From Tethya wilhelma (Eukaryota; Porifera; Demospongiae; Tethyida; Tethyidae): DNA of 64,000 bases. The position numbers were made by a program, and so were the translations under genes. Where the stretch lies: contig CAXIPT010000009.1 of NCBI GenBank assembly GCA_964030475.1, positions 1,367,330-1,431,329 on the forward strand, given 5' to 3'. Below, one piece after another: positions 14,096 through 25,235 of the stretch. The number at the start of each line of letters is the position of its first letter. Positions within the stretch are counted from its first letter, which is position 1. The notes below the pieces were generated by a model that ran no database searches, was not told the origin of the DNA, and saw only the letters and a list, made by a program, of their open reading frames with translations.

Positions 14096-15529
14096 TTATT
14101 GCTGTGCCTTTGCTGCAGTCGCTGACTGTTTCTTAGTTCCTTTACTTCCTTCTCTCTCTGCCTTCAGCTTGTCAGCATGATCAGCGATGAACTCGGCTAG
14201 AGAGGGACTTCTTCTGGAGCATAACTTCACATCTTCCATTGACACTGTTGTCCTCTTGGCATGCCTACAAGAGAGAGAGAAATGAGACTAGAAATAGGGC
14301 TAGGGGTTAGGGGCNCCCTAGCCCCTAGCTCCTATATATACATATATAGCCCCTATTCCCTAACCCCTAGCCCTAGCCCTAGCCCTTTGATACAAAATCG
14401 CTTAGATGAAAATCTCTTAGATAAAAATCTCTTAGAGGGGTTAAAAATAGCTTAGATCAAAAATCAGTTTGAACGTTCAGGACTGTCACTGGAATTTTGG
14501 TCCTGATAATTTTGGTCCCCCGGACCAAAATTTGCATGAAAATTTTGGTCCAGGACCATTATTTTCAGAAATAACCTTGAAAATTTTGTTCCCCCCCTGA
14601 TAAATTTGGTCCGGGGTTACAAGACCAAAATTTTTTATCAAATAATATTTTTATAAAATGGTCCAGGATCGAAAATTTTACATGACATAATGCCAAGTAT
14701 TTTGGCCCCCCTACATAAATATAGTTTCAATCATTGCAGTGCAGTAGTAGTCTCGCTCAACAGCAATGTTTTACATGCAAACTTGATAATCAGTTGAGAT
14801 GCAAAAGATAATAATTATTGTAATGACAAAAATAAATTAAGTAATTTGTATTGACAAAAATAAATTAAATAATTATTGCTGAGCACAACAATTGCAATCC
14901 CATACTTTACGATTTCTTTTATAGCGATTTCTTCTATAGCCTCGCTTCGCTCGGAATTAGGATGCCCGGTCGTGCCCGGTACATGGGACTCTAGCTCCTC
15001 GTGCTAGCTAGCTCAGCCAGGCTCTGGAGTCTATCTCTGTAAAAGACTGTTTCTAGAGCCTAGGCAAGTTTATTTTATAAGAGTGAATGGATGTTCACCC
15101 TTTTAGCAAGCTACTTTTCGGTGACTTTCTTCCCGGACCGCAATTTTTAAGGGGGGGACCAAAATTTTGGTCCACCTGGACCGAAATTTTTGCCGGACCA
15201 AAATTTTCTTGACAGGACCACTGTGTGTGTGTGTGTGCACGTGCCAACTCACAGTGCAAACTGCTCCAGATCGACTGCCAACAGCTGGCATTGTTTCACT
15301 GTGGTCTCAGTGATGGCTGCTACCACCTCTCTGCTGAACTCTGACCCCTCAAGACTGCTGCACACCTCCCCCACAGTATAATGCACAGCGGCTTTCAATC
15401 TCTGAAAGAGAGAGACCGCCATGAGAACAGCAGTAGACTTATCAATGCATCAGTCAATATTATCAATACTACCAGTACCTGTCTGTGCTCTAATTCATCA
15501 ATATCTTCATCACTGCTTGCTTCTGTCAT
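14096..15529 (-). CDS. CENPS: Centromere protein S / MHF1 histone-fold protein
   Basis: Exons 15479-15529, 15253-15401 and 14096-14264 give 122 residues in phase. The sequence RLKAAVHYTVGEVCSSLEG, then VVAAITETTVKQCQ, LHAKRTTVSMEDVKLCSRRS and a Lys-rich tail follows the human CENP-S/APITD1 histone fold closely. CENP-S pairs with CENP-X (MHF2). It forms part of the CENP-T-W-S-X DNA-binding complex at kinetochores and assists FANCM at stalled forks. ATG 15529 is divergent from COPB2 (123 bp between start codons), with a CGCATGCGC palindrome between them. The second intron (about 990 bp) is filled with repeats and contains an N at 14315. Confidence 0.93.
14284..14390. repeat. Irregular CCCTAG/CCCTAA repeat with assembly N
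   Basis: TAGGGGTTAGGGGC before, and CCCTAGCCCCTAGC after, the N at 14315 form an inverted pair. They are followed by CCCTAACCCCTAGCCCTAGC. The units are irregular, so this is simple-sequence DNA next to a gap and not telomeric repeat. Confidence 0.6.
14470..15222. mobile_element. Non-autonomous transposon-like element with TTTTGGTCC clusters
   Basis: Both ends of this stretch contain many copies of AATTTTGGTCC and its inverse GGACCAAAATT. Several lie at 14490-14650 and several more, in opposite order, at 15120-15222. The middle (14700-14950) is AT-rich and non-coding. Arrays of short inverted subterminal motifs are typical of transposase-binding ends in small DNA transposons. Exact termini and target-site duplication were not found. 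Confidence 0.5.
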
Positions 15530-15565
15530 TCTTTGTGCCACGTGGGTAAAGTTCAAAGTTCATTG

Positions 15566-15576
15566 ACGCATGCGCG
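15566..15576. promoter_or_regulatory. NRF1-like palindrome between CENPS and COPB2
   Basis: ACGCATGCGCG matches the NRF1 core GCGCATGCGC with one change. It sits about midway between the two divergent start codons (15529 and 15652), where a shared promoter is expected. Confidence 0.45.
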
Positions 15577-15651
15577 GTAGAACAATAGACGTGGCAGAAG
15601 TCAAGGAATAAGTGAAGACAGCCAGTTTGAGCTCTTCTGTGAGGAATCAAG

Positions 15652-16405
15652 ATGCCCCTTCGACTGGACGTGAAGGTAGTAACACATTAAACCATATTAT
15701 GACAATCTGATCAGCTAGATCTGTTATTACCGAGGAGATATTCCTAGGTGGGCGTTAATTAGAATAATGTGTCTTCTCCTGTTTTTCAGAGGAAGCTCCT
15801 ATCCCGCTCTGACCGGGTCAAATGCATGGACCTCCATCCTAAGGAGCCATGGATGTTGGCAGCTCTCTACAATGGCAACGTACACGTGTGGAACCACGAG
15901 AGCCAGACCCTGGTGAAGTCATTTGAAATAGCCGATGTCCCAGGTACATACAGCTCTAGCTGCAGTGGCCAGAGAAATGTGGATGGGACTTGCATCCACA
16001 TGGCCATAAACACATACTCTGACTCATTAGTATGTCACACTAGCCTCACCCTTCACACACACACACTCACACACATACAAACACACACTCCTGCAGTTCG
16101 AGCTGCCAAGTTTGTTGTGCGTAAGTCGTGGGTTGTGGCTGGAGCAGATGACATGCAGGTGAAGGTGTTCAACTACAACACCTTGGAGAAGGTGCATGCC
16201 TTTGAGGCACACACGGACTACATCAGGTCCATCGTGGTACACCCAACACACCCTTATGTCCTCACCAGCAGTGGTATGTTGAACCTTGACCTTTAGTAGT
16301 TCACCTTCCATTTTCATGTTTGGAGTTTGAGAGGTGATCATTGTTTATTTTGACATGAGGTAGTATATTTGTCTTAAAAAATGCTTTATCGACACTCGAA
16401 TAATT

Positions 16406-16450
<45 letters not shown>

Positions 16451-18561
16451 CAGATGACATGCTGATCAAACTGTGGGACTGGGAGAAGAAGTGGCAGTGC
16501 TCTCAAGTGTTTGAGGGACATTCCCATTACGTCATGATGATTGTACTCAACCCAAAAGACAACAACCAGTTTGTCAGTGCTTCTCTGGACAGAACTATCA
16601 AGGTACAAAGGTCATCCATTAAATCATTACATCATTGTCATTAGAAATGGTTGCCATGGTTACCAGGTGTGGCAGCTGGGTTCTCCTCATCCTAACTTCA
16701 CTCTGGAGGGTCACGATAAGGGCATCAATTGCGTGGACTACTTCCATGGAGGAGACAAGCCTTACATCATCTCTGGTGCTGATGACAGGTAAGACACCCC
16801 CCTCCCTCACACACACACATATTCTGGACAGTGCTAACTTGTATGTGAAGTGGTTATAAGACACATTACTCAGTTATAACTCTCACAGCAGTTGTAACTC
16901 ACTCACAGCAGTTGTAACTCACCCACAGCAGTTATAACTCACACACATACAGTTACTGTAACATTATAACTCACACATATGCAGCTATAGCTGCCATGCA
17001 TTTAGGCTAGACTACTAATAGCTTTTTTTGTTGAATCAGCACTACTGCCAAGAACTGCTGACTCAGCATACAATCCTATTCTTTCCTCCCAGGTTGGTAA
17101 AGATCTGGGACTACCAGAACAAGGCGTGTGTTCAGACTCTCGAGGGACATGCTCAGAATGTGACTGCTGTGGCCTTCCACCCGGAGCTGCCCATCATCCT
17201 GTCTGGCTCGGAGGACGGGACCATCCGGGTGTGGCACGCCAGCACCTACCGCCTGGAGACCACGCTCAACTACGGTCTGGAGAGGGTGTGGTCTATCTCC
17301 ACCATACGAGGGTCCAATGACGTTGCCATTGGTTACGATGAAGGGAGTGTGATGATTAAGCTAGGTCGCGAGGAGCCTGCTGTTAGCATGGACAGCAATG
17401 GCAAGATCATCTGGGCCAAACACAGCGAGATTCAGCAAGCCAACTTGAAGAACCTGGCTGATACTGATGTGAGGGATGGAGAGAGACTGGCCATCGCAGT
17501 GAAGGACATGGGTAGCTGTGAAATCTACCCTCAGAACATCTCTCATAGTCCAAATGGAAGGTATGATAGCTAGAAGTTGCAGTAGTGGTTTGAGTGATTA
17601 CTATCTCTCTCTCNATTACATCATTGTCATTAGAAATGGTTGCCATGGTTACCAGGTGTGGCAGCTGGGTTCTCCTCATCCTAACTTCACTCTGGAGGGT
17701 CACGATAAGGGCATCAATTGCGTGGACTACTTCCATGGAGGAGACAAGCCTTACATCATCTCTGGCGCTGATGACAGGTAAGACACCCCCCTCCCTCACA
17801 CACACACACACACACACATATTCTGGACAGTGCTAACTTGTATGTGAAGTGGTTATAAGACACATTACTCAGTTATAACTCACTCACAGCAGTTGTAACT
17901 CACACACATACAGTTACTGTAACATTATAACTCACACATATGCAGCTATAACTGCCATGCATTTAGGCTAGACTACTAATAACTTTTTTTGTTGAATCAG
18001 CACTACTGCCAAGAACTGCTGACTCAGCATACAATCCTATTCTTTCCTCCCAGGTTGGTAAAGATCTGGGACTACCAGAACAAGGCATGTGTTCAGACTC
18101 TGGAGGGACATGCTCAGAATGTGACTGCTGTGGCCTTCCACCCGGAGCTGCCCATCATCCTGTCTGGCTCGGAGGACGGGACCATCCGGGTGTGGCACGC
18201 CAGCACCTACCGCCTGGAGACCACGCTCAACTACGGTCTGGAGAGGGTGTGGTCTATCTCCACCATACGAGGGTCCAATGACGTTGCCATTGGTTACGAT
18301 GAAGGGAGTGTGATGATTAAGCTAGGTCGCGAGGAGCCTGCTGTTAGCATGGACAGCAATGGCAAGATAATCTGGGCCAAACACAGCGAGATTCAGCAAG
18401 CCAACTTGAAGAACCTGGCTGATACTGATGTGAGGGATGGAGAGAGACTGGCCATCGCAGTGAAGGACATGGGCAGCTGTGAAATCTACCCTCAGAACAT
18501 TTCTCATAGTCCAAATGGAAGGTATGATAGCTAGAAGTAGCAGTAATGGTTTGAGTGATCT

Positions 18562-18623
<62 letters not shown>

Positions 18624-21600
18624 GGTTTGTAGTTGTGTGTGGAGATGGGGAGTACATTATCTACACAGCTATGGCTCTGAGAAACAAGAGCTTTGGAAGT
18701 GCTCAGGAGTTTGTGTGGGCAGCTGATCCATCAGAGTAAGTCGTCCACCTACTGTTGGAGAAATATTGTCTGTTTTACTGTGAGTTTTGCTGTCTTGTCA
18801 GATATGCTGTGCGTGAGAGTTATTCTAAAGTGAAAATGTTTAAGAATTTTAAGGAAAAGAAATCATTTAAGCCAGAGTTTGGAGCAGATGGCATCTTTGG
18901 TGGGCATCTATTGGGAGTGAAGAATTCCAGCAGTCTCTCCTTCTATGACTGGGAGAGCCTCGAGCTGATCAGGAGAGTGGAGATATCCATCAAGAATGTA
19001 AGTGCTATCTCAGGGAATCCATCTTAGCTTGCTGCCTCTCATACTGTAGATGGTTTAAAAACTGAAAGTATTTTCAAATAATTATAATAGGTACAGCTAG
19101 TTATTGACCCATTTGAAAAGTGATGCTCATCTTCCTAATTCTATGGTTTGCTGTGCTAATATCTAGCTGTCACTGATAGTATATGACACCACCATTTGCT
19201 AGCTACAACACACACAGCCATCTTAGCCTGCTGGTAATGACAGTGACTGTCTGTGTGTGTGTGCAGGTGTACTGGTCAGATTCAGGAGAGCTGGTGTGTC
19301 TGGCCTCAGATGAGACCTACTACATCCTCCAGTACAATGGTGAAGCTGTGGCCCAGGCCTTCTCCACCAACCAGGGTCTGGATGAGGATGGGGTGGAGTC
19401 TGCTCTGGATGTGGTGGGAGAGATATCGGAGGTGGTGAAGACTGGCCTGTGGGTGGGGGACTGCTTCATCTACACCAACACTGTCAACAGGCTCAACTAC
19501 TATGTGGGGGGCAGGGTGGTCACCATCTCACATCTTGACAGGTACTTACAAGTAGCACAATGTGTCCCCTCATTTGCTAGCACTGGTCTAGCTGGGTCCT
19601 GTGTTGCATAGCAAGGCCTGTTGCTTAGAGAAGAAAATACTACATGTGTGAAGTGTGTCATTTTAAAAAAGAAATTTTACCTAGGCCTTCCAGAACTATC
19701 TGTGTAGTGAGAAGCTCCGCCTGTTTTCATAAGGCAATTGATTGCTACATGCGTTGTGTCTGGTTATTAGTGGTGTGGAGTTTGTGTGGAGTTTGTGTGC
19801 TGTGACAATCTTCTTACATACACATTTTATATGGGCACATTATGAGACAGTGTATTTCAAATGGTTGCACATTGATCAGCATTGTTTTCTCTGAGAAATG
19901 AACTCATTTTCTAAGTCCAGATTCCATCCAGTCCTTAGCTAATCCAATTTCTCATGCTGTTCTCAACCTATATGTTGATTCCACAGAGGGTAGTGTTGTG
20001 TGGAGGCTGAAGATTGGTATAGATATTCCATTTCTATGGTCCCAGCTGCTCTAACAATGGCCTCCCTTTGTTTGGTCCTTTGCTGGAGAATGAACTCTAT
20101 TTAGGCTAGCCAAAAGTGAAGGCAGTTTTGTTAAGAAGTTCCAATAGCTACATTTATAATGCTGATGGTACTTCATCCAGTCAGTAGGTAGCCAGTGAAC
20201 ATGTTACCACATTGCTTGTTGGTGTTTTCTTTTATCATAAACTTATATCTTTAGCTGTCATGATGTGACTGTGTGCATGTGGCAGACCACAACAGGCACA
20301 CTTTATGCCACTGCCCAGCAATTGTATCAGGTTTGCTTTGGCCATTATCTGTGATAATGTCTCTATGTGTTCCTTGTTCTGTGGGACCATTAGCAAAGGT
20401 GTAGCATGGCCTGTATCTCTGTCAAAGAAAGTATGAACTTAGGAAATTTTGCCATTGTTAAAAAAGCATTTTCACTGCCTGATTACTGTGGCCATCCCAG
20501 TATAGTGTTTGTGTGTATTGAGAAGCTCCGCCTGTTTTTATAAGGCAATTGATTGCTACAGGTGTTGGGTCTGGTCAAACTTGTCATTAGTGGTATGGAG
20601 TTCATGTGTGTGACATTATCTTCTTACATACACATTTTATGTGGTCACATATAGCCTCGTTCCCAGGCTCCTCCTTCGCGAATATTTTCTTCGACCCGTG
20701 TCTACCAGACGTCTACCCTGTACGTCACTCACGTGACTACTGGTACCAGGCTCTCTCCTTCCTTATTTTCGAAGAAAATATTCGCGAAGGAGGAGCCTGG
20801 GAACGAGGCTAGTCACATATGGGACAGTGCATTGCTAATGGTTACACATTGATCAGCATTGTTTTCTCTGAGAAATGAACTCATTTTTTAAAGTCCAGAT
20901 GCCATCCAGTCCTTAGCTAATCCAATTTCTCATGCTGTTCTCAACCTATATGTTGATTCCACTGATGGTAGTGTTGTGAGGAGGCTGGATATTGGTATAG
21001 ATATTCCATTTCCATGGTCCCAGCTGCTCTGTTACAATGCTCTCCCTTTGTTTGGTCCTTTGCTGGAGAATGAACTCAATTTAGGCTAGCCAAAAGTGAA
21101 GGCAGTTTTGTTAAGAAGTTCCAATAGCTACATTTATTGCTTGTGATGTTTTCTTTTATCATAAACTTATATCTTTAGCTGTCATGGTGTGACTGTGTGC
21201 ATGTGGCAGACCACAACAGCCACACTTTATGCCACTGCCCAGCAATTGTATCAGGTTTGCTTTGGCCATTATCTGTGATAATGTCTCTATGTGTTCCTTG
21301 TTCTGTGGAACCATTAGCAAAGGTGTAGCATGGCCTGTATCTCTGTCAAAGAAGGTTAAACTTTAGGAAATTTTGCTGTTATATAAAGCATTTTCAACGC
21401 CTGATTACTGCCAGGCTCTCTCCCGCTAATTTTTTCTGCACGCAAATTATCATCCGCGTGCACGCGGATGATACACGCGGATGATAATTTGCGTGCAGAA
21501 AAAATTAGCGTGCACGCGGATGATAATTCGCGTGCAGAAAAAATTGCGGAAGAGAGCCTGCGCTAGGTTCGCGCGGCTATGCTCCGCCTGTTTTCATAAG

Positions 21601-24009
21601 GCAATTGATTGCTACAGGTGTTGGGTCTGGTCAAACTTGTCATTAGTGGTTACAGTGTGACATTATCTTCTTACATACACATTTTATATGGTCACATATG
21701 AGACAGTGTATTTCTAATGGTTGCACATTGATCAGCATTGTTTTCTCTGAGAAATGAACTCATTTTTTAAGTCCAGAATCCATCCAGTCCTTAGCTAATC
21801 CAATTTCTCATGCTGTTCTCAACCTATATGTTGATTCCACAGAGGGTAGTGTTGTGTGGAGGCTGAAGATTGGCCACCATATGCAGCAAAGAGACTTCCA
21901 TGTTCATTACCATAGCTGATTTACATGCAGCCTACTGTTCATCTGCCAATGCAGCTACAAGTGTTGAAGATAGTGTCCATTTCAATCCATTCATTCTGTC
22001 TGCAATGATCAAGCGCTGGATTTGCAGTTTTACCACATTGTTTGTTGATGTTTCTGATCTAGATTTGGTCTCTTCCTCTTGTCCAGTCTTTAGCTAATGT
22101 ATCTTATGTCCTCCATATTTTTTGTCTCCAGGCCCCTCTATCTTCTTGGCTACATCCCCAGAGATAACCGTCTCTACCTCAGTGACAAGGAGCTGAATAT
22201 TGTCAGCTACTCTCTCCAGCTGTCAGTATTGGAGTACCAGACAGCCATAATGAGGAAGGACTTTGACACTGCTGATAAGGTACATCTATCTATCTCTCTC
22301 TCTCTCTCTCTCTCTCTCATTCTCCATTTTGCTGTATGTGTTGTCACCATCTTGCTGTGTGTTTGTGTGTGTGTGTGTCACCATCTTGCTGTGTGTTTGC
22401 AGGTGCTGCCCACTATTCCTCAGTCTCAAAGGACAAGAGTTGCTCACTTTCTAGAGAAGCAAGGATTCAAGCAACAAGCCCTGGCAGTCTCCACTGACCT
22501 GGACCACAAGTATGACAACATACTACCTTGATAGCTGGAAGTATCAATGAGGGGTTGATGCTCAGAGTTCAAAGTTCAATATCAAGGCACATGTCTTGAT
22601 ATCTTGAGCTGCAGCCTGGTTCTGTTTTGTTTGCTAGTGACAACATCTCTTGTTTTCCTGCAGGTTTGAACTTGCTGTTCAGTTAAAGGACCTTCGTACT
22701 AGTTATGAAATAGCCAAGAAAGCCGAGGTATGTTCATTGACACTATAGTGAGACTGTCATGTGACTGTCATGTGACCATCTATCCCTCTATATCTATAGA
22801 GTGAGGCAAAGTGGAAGCAACTTGCTGAGCTGGCTCTTGGCAAGTGCCAGTTTGGTCTAGCCATGGAGTGCCTCCATCACGCTCAGGATTATGGTGGTCT
22901 CTTGCTCCTAGCCTCCTCCGCTGGGGATGCTGCTACCATGGAGAAGCTGGGAGACCTCTCAGCTCAAGAAGGACACAATAACATCTCCTTCATGGCCAAC
23001 TTCTTACTGGGTCGCTTGGAGACATGCCTGGATATTTTAGTTAGCACACAGCGACTGCCAGAGGCTGCTTTCTTTGCTCGGACCTACCTCCCCAGTCAAG
23101 TACCACGGTATGATTGTGAAATATTGAAATGTTGCTATGGTTACAGTGTATTGCTTGGTTACTTGCAGTGTGGTTGGCCTGTGGAGAGAAGATCTTTCAA
23201 AGACGAATGCTAAAGCAGCTCAGTCATTAGCTGATCCTACAGAATATGAGAACCTCTTTCCGGAGTTGAAACAAGCGCTGGAAGCAGAGCAGTGTCTGAA
23301 AGAGGAACGTTCCTCTCTCCTTCCAGCGGCTGCCTACTCCTCTCAACAGGTAAGAGAGAGAAAACATGTGGTCAATGCAGCATGTACTGTATGTAAGGAG
23401 CGTGTCGAATATCATATGTTTAAATGTTTAAAACATGAACATTAATAAACACGTGATATTCAAAATGTCGTATGTTTAAATGTTACGATATTATAATGTA
23501 CATACGACATACGACATTATTCGTGAAGGAGGAGAAATAATTATTTATAATCACACACATAATTATTTTCTAATGAGGCTATGCAAACTATACGTTTTAT
23601 AAACACTTGGCTAAAACCAGTAAGATTTGAGCTGTGTGTTTGTGCGTGTTATTCTCTCAGAGTCCTGTTGATCGTAACGTCTTGGAAGAGCTGGCAGCTG
23701 GCAAGTTAGGCACTCCCTTTCAGCCTCCACAGCAATCTCCTGTTGATGTACCTTCTGAGGAGGCCCCTCCAATTAAAACCACTGATGATGATGTGAGTAT
23801 ATTGACCATTAATAGCGTAAGCTGTGTTACCACGGTAACTATTGTGTGCAGGATTTGAACTTTGACCTTGACAGTGAAGAACTGTTGGATGACAACTTGG
23901 AAACACAAGTGAGTTAATAGAAGTGAGTATAATATTCTAATTAATGCCCACCAACCCCCAATCACAGGACTTTGACCTGGATGACGATGATTTGTTGCAG
24001 GACGATTAA
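15652..24009 (+). CDS. COPB2: Coatomer subunit beta-prime (COPI), with duplicated exon block
   Basis: The gene starts at ATG 15652 (MPLRLDVK) and ends with [13 protein letters not shown] and TAA at 24007-24009. Early exons are 15652-15675, 15790-15943, 16097-16273, 16454-16602, 16667-16788 and 17093-17560. N-terminal WD40 repeats ([67 protein letters not shown]) are followed by an alpha-solenoid region ([20 protein letters not shown]) and an acidic tail. This is the beta-prime subunit of the COPI coat, which binds KKxx cargo signals on Golgi-to-ER vesicles. Exons 5-6 occur twice (16667-17560 and 17656-18521), separated by an N. Using both would break the frame, so one copy is probably artefactual. 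The intron 19543-22130 is repeat-rich. Confidence 0.95.
16412..16445. repeat. (CT)n microsatellite before a COPB2 acceptor
   Basis: A 34-bp CT run followed by TGTGCTCAG, the acceptor of exon 4. Confidence 0.9.
16627..18560. repeat. About 0.96-kb direct duplication across an N
   Basis: 16627-17600 and 17615-18560 are near-identical (a few substitutions, differing CA and CT repeat lengths, one short deletion near 17890). Each contains COPB2 exons 5 and 6 with flanking introns. A lone N at 17614 marks the junction, next to a CT run. The exon 6 end is phase 2 and the exon 5 start is phase 0. Confidence 0.9.
18558..18622. repeat. (CT)n microsatellite abutting a COPB2 acceptor
   Basis: A 65-bp CT run ending CTCTAG, the acceptor at 18624. 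The corresponding tract in the first copy is cut short by the N at 17614, suggesting that the assembler broke here. Confidence 0.9.
20652..20811. mobile_element. 160-bp hAT-like MITE with 8-bp target duplication
   Basis: The terminal inverted repeats are about 43 bp and nearly perfect (TAGCCTCGTTCCCAGGCTCC ... reverse complement at the right end). The element is flanked on both sides by GTCACATA (20644-20651 and 20812-20819). Sister repeat unit 3 has the empty site with a single GTCACATA near 21691. An 8-bp duplication and a TAG terminus fit the hAT superfamily. It has no coding capacity. Confidence 0.85.
21411..21579. mobile_element. Second palindromic insertion in COPB2 intron repeat
   Basis: CAGGCTCTCTCCCGCTAATT at the left is mirrored by AATTGCGGAAGAGAGCCTG at the right. 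Between them GCACGCGGATGATA repeats occur in both orientations. Unit 1 of the surrounding repeat lacks it. It ends in CGCGCGGCTA, reminiscent of the TAG end of the neighbouring element. The left edge looks eroded and no clear target duplication is visible. Confidence 0.6.
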
Positions 24010-24287
24010 TGAATTGGCCTTTTAGGAACAATTAATGTCTTCAATAGATTATGTATAAATTTTGACATCATTGAATTTATTTCTTGTTAAATTCTGTTAT
24101 AATTACATGTTCGATATTCACAACAAATAATCGAAAATTTGTCCTCAAATGTTGATAAGCATAAGATATAGTTCTCACTCAATCATGTTGTAGCAACATA
24201 GCTGCAGATGAAGCTATGTATTATCTGTCTTGATCATTTCCCTCGTGCATATGATTAAATGGCTGCATGCTCCATTAGCAAATCAAA

Positions 24288-24969
24288 TCAATCAAATGTT
24301 TGCTCATATTCCATTACCATTTCCCTCAATGCTTGCTTCTCAACGTCGCCAAGGTGATACCTGGTAGCTAGCTCACTCACGGCCTTCTCACTCTCACCAA
24401 ACTAGACCACATGGATGTGTGTGCGTGTGTGGATATTAAGTCGTGGATAGTTATATGTTATTTTAAGTCAACAGCTGCATGACGCAAGTGTTTTGAAGGG
24501 ATACATCACATACAGTGTGCAATAATAATGACATTATGTCATACCTTTACTTTTAGTTTGACCCACTGGTGAGGTTCTATCTCCAGCTCCAGTTTGTAGA
24601 GAGGTGGGTGTGGTCTCTGCTCCTCAGCCCCCCTGCTGTGAGGAGGGCGGTAGAGAGCTTTAGGAGGTCTGCGTCTAGTCTCACGCCATTCCTTCTTCAC
24701 CACTCCCTGACGACTCTGAATAAATAGAACATTAGCAATCAATAGATGCATGCAATGGGACTGGTAAGGTAGTCTATGACATGTAGGACAATTTAGGTGC
24801 AAATATATATCATCTATGATCAGAACACTGACAATTGTACTCTGACCTCCTTCCACTCCTCCCATTCATGGTGATAGTGGTCTCTGTCTCTCTGATTTCT
24901 CTCTATCGCTTTGAAGAATCCATGGCGCTTATCCAGACCAGGGAAATTAGCATCATCCTGTTCAGCCAT
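24288..24969 (-). CDS. Small uncharacterised protein
   Basis: Three minus-strand exons (about 24850-24969, 24545-24716 and 24288-24399) encode about 135 residues from ATG 24969 (AAAATGG context) to TGA 24290-24288. Visible features are a charged N-terminus (GLDKRHGFFKAIERNQRDRD and HHEWEEWKE), a basic Pro/Arg-rich middle (ETRRRPPKALYRPPHSRG), and a C-terminal KLELEIEPHQWVKLKV followed by SEKAVSELATRYHLGDVEKQ. The C-terminus looks like a beta strand plus a helical pair in a small ubiquitin-like or docking fold. A further in-phase exon may exist at about 25010-25110 (LNNPLLFKQNTANPIDDP, ending at a GTAAGA donor), which would extend the protein and make MAEQDD intronic. I do not recognise the family. 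Confidence 0.55.
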
Positions 24970-25235
24970 TTTGAGTTCATTCAATGTAGTATTCTTGACG
25001 ACCTCTTACCATATCAGCTTGAGCTGGTACTGGGTCGTCAATAGGATTAGCTGTATTTTGCTTGAACAAGAGAGGGTTGTTCAAGACAGTGTTCAAAGAA
25101 CCCTCCACATGCTCTTATTTCTGTCTGACTGGTAAAGGGTGACCAATATGAAAGAGTGAAATATTATTTTGCAAAATTATACTGTAGATATAATAATAGG
25201 CTCACAAAAACATAATTACATGTCATTATTGTGGA

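Larger units (their letters stand above)
19710..21875. repeat. Long tandem repeat (about 810-bp unit) in COPB2 intron
   Basis: Units begin with GAAGCTCCGCCTGTTTT at about 19710 and 20521, and GCTCCGCCTGTTTT at 21581; the third unit is partial. Shared landmarks include CAATTGATTGCTACA, CAGTCCTTAGCTAATCCAAT and CTATATGTTGATTCCAC. Unit 2 is longer because it contains two inserted palindromic elements (20652-20811 and about 21411-21579). No ORF is conserved between units. Confidence 0.85.

Noticed and set aside
14320..14390. Interstitial telomeric repeat
   Set aside because: CCCTAG and CCCCTA units are irregular and few, and lie beside an assembly N.
16667..18521. Genuine expansion of COPB2 WD40 repeats
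   Set aside because: The phase is incompatible between copies, an N lies at the join, and near-identity includes the introns.
19710..21875. CRISPR-like or satellite array
   Set aside because: Units are about 810 bp, only 2-3 copies, without regular short spacers; a eukaryotic intronic tandem duplication explains it.
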